DNA of 64,000 bases from Macrostomum hystrix. Taxonomy: Eukaryota > Platyhelminthes > Macrostomidae. Under the pieces are notes generated by a model. That model was not told the DNA's origin. It ran no database searches and worked only from the letters and a program-made list of their open reading frames with translations. Both the position numbers and the translations under genes were made by a program. The DNA is taken from assembly GCA_950097015.1 (NCBI GenBank), contig CATNEN010000034.1, forward strand, positions 3,621,001 through 3,685,000. Reading direction: 5' to 3'. Shown in pieces: positions 49,398 to 59,700 of this stretch; position 1 is the stretch's first letter; every line of letters starts with the position of its first letter.

Positions 49398-49820
49398 GTG
49401 TGAGTGCTTCTTGACACTTGATTGGATCCGTTTAAAGTCAATGCAAACTGCTTGCCAGTCTAAATGGCTGAAATGCAAATCAAAATTATGAAAAGAAACA
49501 TTTTTTATGCATTGATTAAAAAATTCCAATAAAAATCTAACATAGAAGAAACACAATATTTTGTCATAACTATCATTACAAAAAATGATAGGATTAGCTA
49601 GTAACTGTCTGTATTCTCTCTTAATTTAAATCTTTTTTGCCATTTCAATTCCAAAAACCAACCCGCAACATAAAAAAGGTATTTAGCAGTAAATAAAAAT
49701 AAGATAATAAGAACTCAATACACAAGTTTAGTGATGTGCTTACTTAAACTGACTAAACTCAATACTTATTTGTAATACTATTGAAAATAGATATAATACT
49801 AATAATAATAATTGATTACA
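49398..49820. other. 5' region of the B56 gene
   Basis: AT-rich sequence upstream of the B56 start codon, with a candidate acceptor for the 5'UTR near 49472. No promoter element was identified. Confidence 0.5.
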
Positions 49821-50110
49821 CCTGCCCCAATCGGGTCAGATGTGCAGCCGACAGCACAGCCGCAGCTATTGCGCGGCGCATCAGAAGGCTGCGTACAGCT
49901 GTTCAGTCCATGGACTGGGGGGACGCCACACCCACCTTCAATTATCCCAGCTAATGCTGGTACCCATTTAACAGCTGGGTGAACTGAAGCAATGCAGAGT
50001 TAAGTGTCTTGCTAAAGGACACAAATTGTTTCAGTGGAGTCGGGAATCGAACCCCCGACCTTCAAGTCGTTAGTCTGATGCCCTAACCACTAGGACTAGG
50101 CTACAACCTC
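49821..50110 (-). mobile_element. tRNA-derived SINE (family C), full-length
   Basis: About 290 bp in minus orientation. The head at the right edge reads, reversed, GGTTGTAGCCTAGTCCTAGT and GGTCGGGGGTTCGATTCCCG, giving recognisable A and B boxes. A middle part with GTCCTTTAGCAAGACACTTA follows, then the palindrome CAGTCCATGGACTG, then a 3' end with GATTGGGGCAGGTGTAATC. The middle motif resembles a conserved SINE core domain of invertebrates as I recall it; I cannot verify that here. Confidence 0.92.
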
Positions 50111-50679
50111 TCCTAATCAATGAAAATAGATAAAATGTCAATAATTCAAATAAATGTTATTTAATGATCTTTGTTTTATGGCCACAGCCAATGGGGCTAA
50201 GGATTTGCCAAATACAATATTTTGGATCCTTATTGATATCATTTCGTAGAAACTTTTAAGTGATAATAGAAACAAAACTCTGGTCTAAAAGCTTTGAGTT
50301 TTAACCTAATTATTGACTTAAAGACTTCTAAAATAAAGTGAACAGAAGTCAAGTCAGAACTAAACTAGAACATCCAAACTACCTAAGGATAGAGTTCTAT
50401 TTCTATTAGGATAGATGTTGGAAAAATCCAACATCACCTGCGCACTAGGGCATTTATTGAAAGACTTACCTAGTAGGCAAGCTATACTGTACAATCATTT
50501 GTTGTTATACATAATACTTTGTATATTTTTATAGCTGTTAAATCAATAGTGAACTCTAAACTATTGACCCTGCATATATCAAGCTACACAAACCAAAGGC
50601 ATTGATCAAGAGCTTGTAGAATGCTCTCAGGTTAGTTTAGTACTGTCCATGGCCTTTAGGTAAGCTCTATATCTAAGGG

Positions 50680-50875
50680 GAGAGTGGTTGAACAGTGTCC
50701 TTGAACTCGATTCCATTCTGAGGTTATATTCTCTTGGTGTAAAATTTACACCTTTGCAGACCAACCTTCAAGACAGAGTAAGACAAACTTCACTACTAAT
50801 GTTAAGTCAGGGGCAGATACACATACCTAAGAGAGTATGTGCCTATATCTGGTATCTAGGGGTGCCAAACCTAGG
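50680..50875 (+). mobile_element. Degenerate SINE (family A)
   Basis: GAGTGGTTGAACAG, TTGAACTCGATTCC, TAAAATTTACACCTTTGCAG, ACCAACCTTCAAGACAGAG, TAAGTCAGGGGCAGATACAC and CTAAGAGAGTATGTGCC follow the same order as the SINE at 27849 but with heavy divergence. It is followed by a hairpin near 50862-50900 (CCAAACCTAGGG and its inverse). Confidence 0.65.
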
Positions 50876-50899
50876 GACCTAAATCCCTTAGGTTTGGTC

Positions 50900-53800
50900 C
50901 AGGGATCCATAAATAGAAAAAAAATGGTATAAGTAAGGCCTAAAGTATAAGTAAAACTAAATATATTAATAAAAGTATTATAGTACATATGTTTTAAGCA
51001 CTTAAATGATTTTTCATTTGTTTTCTTTCATTTATTGACAAATCACTTTCATTTGTAGACTAGATCTACAATTAAAAAATATAGCAATTTCAACTATTTT
51101 ATTTGAATTATTTGAACATTTTTATTGTTAAGATTTTGATTTCCAATCCAGCACAATTCATTCATTCAATCAATCAATCTAAAGTCCAGAGTCCAAACCC
51201 TATTCTATTTCCAGCAAGATAATATTAGTTCTCAAATGTGCAAATACAATTCTATGATATATATTTTACTTACTATATACTAAATTACTAATACTAGTTA
51301 GATGAGATAGTGACTTGGTAAGGCGAGGATGGGAAAATTGGGATAAAAAAGTAAGTTTTAAGTTATAAAAAGCAACAAAAGAAACGAAGTTACAGAGGAT
51401 GAAAACTAAGTTGCATTTGAGGAAAAACTAAGTCGCAGATGGAGCAAAAATGAAGTTGCAGTTAATAAGAAGACTTAAGTCACATACATGCGCAACACCC
51501 GGCCGACCCGGCCGAACCGGCCGGGTGAAATGAGGGCCAAGCAAGGTAAGTCGCAAAAACCAATCGACCAAGCGCCAAAAAATCAAAGGGGGGACCAAGG
51601 GACAAAAAAGGAAGGCGTGAAGAAAAGGAAAAAGGGGAGAGAAAAAGAGAGCAAATGAGAGCAAACTAAGTCGTAAATAGAGCAATGAAATGAACTAAGT
51701 CGCAAATGAGAGCAAAAACTAAGTCGCAAGGCCGGCTAAGATTTGGGAGGTTGCGCATGTATGCTAAGTCACAGATGAGTGATAAGTTAGGTGCAGTTAG
51801 GCAGTGAGGGAAAACTATGTTGCAGATGAGGAAATTTGTTTGTTGAAATTGTTGAAAATCAAGTTTTGGTGGTAGGGTAGTATTAATTGAAGGTCTAAAC
51901 TTCAGCCCAGCTGAATCATTTTTTAAACTTATATCCCAGATGCATGAGTTAAATAGTATAACTTATCAGCTTTCTATGTAACACATTGTGCATGCAATGT
52001 TTATACTGTCAATGAAGGTGGTATGGTGGCAATGACAAATAATATCCTATAATTTACCATTTTGCTAATCCTACTGTGTACAATTAACTGCCTAATGATA
52101 TTATTATACAAAATTGAGTGTTGTTTCAACTCCACTCACACTAACATCAATAATTTAACTTTTTGTTACTTATCTTAGCTAGACTTCTTAACACAAATAC
52201 ATAGTTAGGACTCTAGTAAGCAAAAAAAACCGGGAAAAATGAAACAAGATAAAAAATAATGCTATGTTTGGATGAAAAAAAGGAACATAAATTTTATGTT
52301 AAGAAAATAAAGCCTACCATCAATAGAAAGAAGATAAACTTTACTTTACAAAAAGTGTTTATACTCTACAATTAGTGCAAAAACAAATAAGTTATACAGA
52401 CTTACCAAAATTTGTTTTTTAAGTATTCTGTGTGATCAAAATTTAGAAAAAAACTACCTTATGTTGAACTTAAAAATTTAACTAATGCATTGATACTGAA
52501 AAAAACAAATTAAAAATTAAGAAAGAGGATATGAAAATCTATATTAACAACTCTTTTTTAGTAAAAGACAGTTGTTTTACTTTGCAAATTTTTTGGTTAA
52601 AATTTTCTTTTCTTTTTTTTAATCATTGTTTATAGTGTTTTCCAAGTATATCCCAGTAAAATTTCATGTAGAATTTTATGTAGAATATGATATACTCAAA
52701 CCTTTTTATTTTCTTTTAGCAGAATCACTGGGAAACATGTTCCTCTAATGTACCCCCTTTACACATTTCAGATGGCTTTTGCAATTGACTGTAAATAGTA
52801 AATTGATGTCTATGTGACATCTATTTGTTAAACTATGGAATAGGTATGGCTTTGCCACTTCTTTAAAGACAAGAGTTTTATATTGTAAGCAAATAAACAC
52901 ATCTTGTCAGCATAGTAATCCTATTCAATGTCAAATCAAAACTTAATACTTTAATACTGAGTGTTAATAGAAGATTTATATATTCCATAGTGTTGATAAC
53001 AAAAACAATTAGGTTCTATATGCTTTTAGAATTAAAAAAATTCATTAAAAAGTAAAAAAGTTATTGCAATTTTTTTGTTTTCCAAGTCAAATCTATCTGG
53101 TCATCTGGATCACAGCCCCTTATGGGAAAAATACATTACAAAAACAACTAAAATGTTGATCAAAAAATTGTTATAACTTTTTTATTACCAAACCAATTTT
53201 GATGACTGGGGTGTCTTTTAACTCAGACAAGCAAGAACTGTAGGCCCCCTAACACAAGAAAACCAAAAATATGGAATTTTTTTTAATTTCTCACTGGAGT
53301 CTGGAGCCCTTAACATAGTTAATTAAGTATTTTGAAACCATCGATTTATTGAATGTAAATATACGATTCATCCCATAGCCCTGTTGAAATTATCATTACT
53401 AGTGTTAACTCTTAATTTTATGGTTTCTTTTTATTTATTAATATTATTTATCTTACTAGTTACTAACTTACTACCATACTTCAAACGATTTTGCACAACT
53501 TTTCAATCCAGTTTGGCCGCCACACCAAATCCCTCAAATATGATTCAACGATTCTTGTATTATAGAAAATTAAGCTAATGATAGTAAAACTTAGAAAGTA
53601 GCCAGGCAGATAATCAGGATTCAACCAAGGTTTCGTTTCAGATCAAATATTAACAGTCGTAGGCCCTACCCTCAATAGTGTAAAGTAGACCTAAAATAAT
53701 TTAGAAAGTTATAAAAACATAAGAAAACAAGAAGGTCAAAAAACAAAACAATATAGGTTAGTGATTTTGATTATCCATTTCAATTTTATTCAACACATCA

Positions 53801-53950
53801 AACAAGTTTGGCTGTAACCCCCCCCCACCACAAAAATTTGCGAAGCAGTTCTTGGAAAACTGCTTTTCAATGTGAAAATATAGTTACACATAAAATAAAA
53901 TAAATTGAAAATGATTTCTTGCTATGTCGTCATTTTTAGGGCAAATAAGC
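50900..53950. other. Gene-poor AT-rich spacer
   Basis: No exon was recognised. Around 51360-51840 loose repeats of ACTAAGTCGCAAATGAG occur, with a GC-rich self-complementary patch (CCGGCCGACCCGGCCGAACC near 51500). The rest is AT-rich with short open frames only. Confidence 0.5.
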
Positions 53951-55382
53951 TTCGTATTCAAAATAAAGTATAATTTTTGTTAATATGATTGTTTTATGAA
54001 TTGCACTTCAAAGCGGCCCACAAAAGTATAACATCTACTCGAGGTTCACTATGTGTATACGCGTCATCACCGAATTATCATGTGGGCTGCTTTTTGGCTC
54101 GTTTTGCAGTGCCACTTTCTATCATATATCTATATACGGATGAAAATCGTGTTTCATTAGATTATATTATTATAGTGTCAGAAATGCTGCAGGGTATCTA
54201 GCTCTCTTATATTGATGATAATAAATAATTTCATTGAAATTGATCTCTTCACGTGCATTCAATCGCGTGCTCACTCGGTGTGCAAAGCTTATTGCATGGC
54301 AGTGATTTGCAGGTCGGATACAAATTACTGTTTGTATGCATGCTACATTCAAACTTTAAAAAACTTAAAAGGCGAAATCGTAAAATCTCACTCTGCATGC
54401 CTGGGTCTCAAAGCAGGATCTGAAGCATGCTATCATGTCACCTAATCCCTACCTTGACAATCTCAAATTCTTAATGCAACCTACTTAATGCAGCCTACAA
54501 CCTACGCTAGATCAAGGAGGCGTCCATCGTGTAAAAATGTCAGTGAGATATTTGGAATACAAAGGTGTATATTTACGTCCGGTGGGTTGTGTCATCCCGA
54601 AATTCTTGAGCGTATTTATAAAGTTACTAAACAGAAAATTTTTATATGACATTTTTGGTCATAAAAGAGTAAAACCAGTAAAATGTTAGTCCTATATATT
54701 CCAATGTAACTCGTGTTAGATCTGAAAACATTGTCGCAGCTACAGCAGAATTGTTCAACTGTTTTACTCAGTCACCAAAAAATTATTTAGCATGCAACCA
54801 TTTATTTTAGTATACTCGTTTATACGCAGTTGGATATATACACCGTTCCTAACATGCTGCGCATTTTCCAGTAAATTAGTCCATGAATATTCTACAATCC
54901 AAGTACGAGCTATAATTATAAAGTGTGAGGAATATATGCATCCGGTTTTTACCTCATCTAAGTTCCAACTTACGCTCGTACGATACGAAAATGTCAGGTA
55001 TTTATACCATTCGATTCCAGGAATTGAATCAGGATAGTGGCTTAAATGCTGTCAGAATTAAACAGCATATCTATCGCTAAGTAAGTGTGTAAACAGTTCT
55101 GTCTCAAAATAGCTAACTCGGTTCTACGCAATTAAGCTTTGTGTTAAAATCAAGGCAGATATATGCATGAACTGCTCTTGTCCACAGTTAGTTTTATATT
55201 AATTGTACATTTAGATTGGTAGTTTAAAACTTCGCAAAAGTTGAAAAGCCATGCGCGAAGTGGAGGTGGCACTGCTGCACCACACCTATACGGAATGCAC
55301 ACTCGGCCTATAGTTTCATCGATCGGTTCACTATAGTCGCTTGGCAAAGACCAATTTAAATTTAAATCATGCATGGCTTGCA
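53951..55382. other. Spacer without recognised gene
   Basis: Somewhat less AT-rich than its left neighbour. It carries several open frames of 70-80 codons (53989-54201, 54212-54445, 54792-55037), none with a recognised motif or a convincing splice context. Confidence 0.4.
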
Positions 55383-55949
55383 ATGTTTGTTGCTTGGCCA
55401 CTAATTGCAAGCCAAACTGACAGCAGCTCTGCATGCTTGTACAAGCCAACCAAAGCGATATGGATCGTATATCTTGCCTATCCAGGTTATCAGGTAAGGG
55501 TGCTTTTTTGTCATATAACCATGGGCTTGAAAAATACAATGACCAATTATTCATTGAGTAGCTTTTGTTTTACAGTCGAGCACCTGAATTCGCATAGATT
55601 CGCAGCCAAAGGTCCAGAGTGCAAGGGATGTCTAATTAGGCGAGAGCTCAACCCAGTGACCGGAGAGCACTTTTGTGAGTACACTCGCCTCACAGAAAAG
55701 TCTACTAAGACTATGAGTCTTTCACTAGCAAAACCTACTCTCACGATCGATAATTTCAGACATGATTTATTACGCCATTCTGCGAGCTCATCATCTGTTT
55801 CTATTTCGCAACGAGCGAGCCAATTCCTGCGATGGTGTCAAGGATCTGCGGCTGCCGATGTGAGTTACCGGGGGAGAACTTTCCACACAGTAGCTTCCAA
55901 ACAAACGAAAATCATATTAATGTACCCATTGTTAAAAAATAAATATTAG
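55383..55949 (+). CDS. Possible uncharacterised ORF or spliced exons
   Basis: An uninterrupted frame of 188 codons starts MFVAWPLIASQTDSSSACLY, where the first residues could be a short signal-like hydrophobic stretch. Alternatively an 82-bp intron (55494-55575) with good GTAAGG and TTGTTTTACAG sites separates exons in another frame: one encoding QANQSDMDRISCLSRLS and one (55576-55674) encoding HRFAAKGPECKGCLIRREL, the latter ending at a GTGAGT donor. These could be upstream exons of the SH2 adaptor, but I could not connect phases cleanly. No family was recognised, and an overlapping minus-strand frame (55150-55554) shows that chance frames are common here. Confidence 0.25.
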   Translation: MFVAWPLIASQTDSSSACLYKPTKAIWIVYLAYPGYQVRVLFCHITMGLKNTMTNYSLSSFCFTVEHLNSHRFAAKGPECKGCLIRRELNPVTGEHFCEYTRLTEKSTKTMSLSLAKPTLTIDNFRHDLLRHSASSSSVSISQRASQFLRWCQGSAAADVSYRGRTFHTVASKQTKIILMYPLLKNKY

Positions 55950-56014
55950 AACAAAGTATAAGCGAATGGGTGCACCCTGTTCAAAGTCTAGAAGGTTCAT
56001 TTAACAGTAGAACA

Positions 56015-56304
56015 GAGGTTGTAGCCTAGTGGTTAAGGCGTCGGACTCACGACTTGAAGGTCGGGGGTTCGATTCCCGACTCCACTGAAACAATTTGTGT
56101 CCTTTAGCAAGACAACTAACCTGCATTGCTTCAGTTCAACCAGCTGTTAAATGGGTAACAGCATTAGCTTGGATAATTGAAGGTGGGTGTGGCGTCCCCC
56201 CAGTCCATGGACTGAACAGCTGTACGCAGTCTTCAGATGCGCCGCGCAATAGCGGCGGCTGTGCTGTCGGCTGCACATCTGGCCCGATTGGGACATGTGT
56301 AATA
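56015..56304 (+). mobile_element. tRNA-derived SINE (family C), full-length
   Basis: Head GAGGTTGTAGCCTAGTGGTT (A box) and GGTCGGGGGTTCGATTCCCG (B box), then a Ser/Val-like tRNA-related region of about 72 bases whose ends do not form an acceptor stem. A middle part follows with GTGTCCTTTAGCAAGACAAC, then CAGTCCATGGACTG and a 3' end at ATGTGTAATAAATT. It is highly similar to 49821-50110 in opposite orientation, so probably recent. Confidence 0.93.
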
Positions 56305-56765
56305 AATTAATTATAATTAATCAATTAAATTAGGGGTACAAAGACCACACTATTTTGCCCTTGGGGAAGACCACGGGGGTATTCCAAATACCCACTGCCT
56401 ACATTACTTCACAAAAGCTCCCAAACCAAATAACCGATTTCCGTGAAAGTCCACCATATGGATCAAATTTTCCGTCCTTTACGATGAACTCACTTTCGAA
56501 GCCGACCGAGTCAGCTTATGAATAAGCCATGAATAGAACTTTTTCAGTCTGTTTAAAGAGTGGAAGTTTGTAAGAAGGCTTGTTGTGCATGTAGATTGCA
56601 GCATTAGAAGACCAGATTTCGTTGAATCCTTGACAAGCCCCGCGTTCTCCCCGAGCAGCCGCGAGTTTAAGCCGGACTCAGATTGGCCTCACTGCGGCGA
56701 CGGCTTTGAGCTGGGCGCCGGCGCCGGCGCCTCCGCCTCTGGACAGCCCAGCGCAAGCCCAGCCG

Positions 56766-59700
56766 ATGACGTCAGCTGCTGGACGGTTGGCATTCCCCTT
56801 TCAGGCGGAGGGCGCTGGCAGAGTCCTTTCAGCAGCTACGCCTAAGTCGGCAGTCTGCGGCCTCGAGCTGCCGCCCGGCGAGGACGAATACGAAGACGGC
56901 GAGGGAGCCGACGGCGGGTCTGAGTTGGACGGCCTGCTGGCTGAACTGGCCGAGAAGCAGCCGCCGAACACGGATTCACCACCGGCCTCCGATTCTGGCA
57001 GCATTTCTAGGTAATTCCCTACCATTCTCGAAATTTATAAGACAAAAGAAATAAAATGCTGCAGCAAAGTCAAATCATTTGAAATCGACAGCAGTGGCAA
57101 GCCACGACCGCCGCCACCACCGCGCCGTTCCTCGGTTTTGAGCTCCGGGACGCCAGCAGCGCCGTCTACCTGTTCCACGCAGTCGCAAGCACATCTTTGC
57201 GTGCCGGAGCCGCCAGCCAAAGAGAAGCCGCGCCCGCCTTCAAGGAGTTCAAATTTGATGCCCACTGAAAACACGAAGCCGCCTTTAGTGCTTCCAAAAC
57301 CGGCAACTGCAGCTAACCAACCGCCAGTGCCTCCGAAGGCGCCTGTGCCACCAAAGCAGCAGCGACCCGCAGCTCCTGCAAATCAGCCGCCATTGCCATC
57401 AAAAATAGGAACCTTTGTTGAACGAGATATTCCACAGCTACCTCTAAAGCTGCCGTTGACGGCAAATCAACCACCGCTGCCACCGAAGCTGCCGTTGACG
57501 GCAAATCAGCCACCTGTGCCACCGAAGCTGCCGTTGACGGCAAATCAACCACCGCTGCCACCGAAGCTGCCGTTGACGGCAGATCAGCCACCTCTGCCAC
57601 CGAAACTGCCGTTGACGGCAAATCAGCCACCTGTGCCACCGAAACTGCCGTTGACGGCAAATCAGCCACCTGTGCCACCGAAGCTGCCGTTGACGGCAAA
57701 TCAACCACCGCTGCCACCGAAGCTGCCGTTGACGGCAAATCAACCACCGCTGCCACCGAAGCTGCCGTTGACGGCAGATCAGCCACCTCTGCCACCAAAG
57801 ACATCAAGCGTGGTTGAACCGGATGTTCCACAGCAGCCTCTTAAGCTGCCGTTGATGGCAAATCAGCCACCTGTGCCACCGAAACTGCCGTTGACGGCAA
57901 ATCAGCCACCTGTGCCACCGAAACTGCCGTTGACGGCAAATCAACCACCTCTGCCACCAAAGACATCAAGCGTGGTTGAGCCAGATGCTCCACTGCTGCC
58001 ACCGAAGCTTCCATCGACGGAAAATCAGCCACCGCTGCCACCAAAGACATCAAGCGTGGTTGAGCCAGATGCTCCACTGCTGCCACCGAAGCTTCCATCG
58101 ACGGAAAATCAGCCACCGCTGCCACCAAAGACATCAAGCGTGGTTGAGCCAGATGCTCCACTGCTGCCACCGAAGCTTCCATCGACGGAAAATCAGCCAC
58201 CGCTGCCACCAAAGACATCAAGCGTGGTTGAGCCAGATGCTCCTCTGCTGCCACCGAAGCAGTATTTGTCCGTGAATGTGCCACCGTTGCCACCGAAACT
58301 GTCATCAGACCCGACCGAGCCAGAGGCGCTCCCGTTGCCACCGAGGCAGCCAGTGGAGCGAGAAGTCTTCCAGCCCAACCTATTCGGCTTGCTGCATTTT
58401 CCCGGAGCGGCGCCACCCGACGCCATTTGCGGCTATTATCGACGGGGTTACTACTCTGGGAACGATGTTAAAGATGCAAAACGGTAAGGCGCATCGTACA
58501 AAGTCAAACCCAGTAACATGTTAAGGAATATTTTTATCGCCTCTTTCGACCATCCCCAGGTTGATGCGCAAAGCGTCAGGCAACGGAGTGTACATGCTCC
58601 GCGGCTTCTGTCAGGGCCAGCAGGATCAGGAACTGGCTGTCTGTCTGCGCTTAGACGAGAAATCCTACAAATTCCGCGTCGAAATGACGTCAAACCCGAG
58701 CGGCTGTCAGCAGTTCTGCATTGCTGGAGAGAAAAACCGGGGAGACCACGCCAGCATGGAGGCTCTGCTGTTTCATTATCACCTGTTCCCAATCCTCACT
58801 GGCATCGACGTCACTGACATGCGACTGGCCAGGCCTTTTGACTTGGAGTGAGCGAGCCGACTAACTTACCGTTTGGCGAAGGAAACTGTTGAACTGTGTT
58901 GGTTGTCATGATGTTGTTTGCTGACGTGCTTGGTTACTGTCACTTTTGTCGTTGTCGAGTTAGTTGCTAACTAGTTGGCTGCAGTCATATTGCTTGCTAT
59001 CGTACTACTTACTACCGTGGTTTTGTGTCGTGTTGGTTGTGTTTCTCTATAAGTAAAATACTGAGTGTGAATTTTTGCCAAGATAATAGTGCACAAAATT
59101 GCATTTCACTTTTTCAGACCCGACGCTGTCATCACTGGCCTGACGGCCGTGTTCTCAGCCTGCCTGTGGCAGTACGGTGGCAAGGCCACTTGCACGGAGT
59201 GAGCAAGCATATTATAAATATTCATCGGCTACAAAATTTACAGTTAAAAAATAATTTCGTTTTGTTTTTCAGCGTCCTAGTTGAAGCCGGCGATGGGACA
59301 TACGCCCTGCGCCTGGACTCGGACAATGCGACGGTGGTGTGTCTGTGCGTTGTACAGCAGAGCCAGGTGTTGAAGTTTCGGATTGTTGTGTCCGGCTCCG
59401 GCCAAAAGGTCAGTTAAGCGTCAATTTGGGGGGGGGTGAGTGGCAGAGCGGTTCAACGCGCATTTGCCTCTCGCACCAAGGTCCCTGAGCTCCCTGAGGT
59501 CAGTGAGAGTGTACACTGACTAATGATGAGAGAGTTAGGGCAGATGTACACACCTGTGTGAGTGTGTGCCTGCGTACAGTATCTGTGTGCGTGTGTGCTC
59601 AGGAGTCAGCGAAATGGGCAGAATTGCCTCCTCGCTGGCTGCGGGTCTAGTGTCACCAAATGATGTGCCACTGCCCGCAGCAGTCCCGCAATTATTGTTA

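Noticed and set aside
56015-56090. Functional tRNA gene
   Set aside because: Has A and B boxes, but its ends do not pair as an acceptor stem, it continues into SINE sequence, and near-identical copies exist elsewhere.
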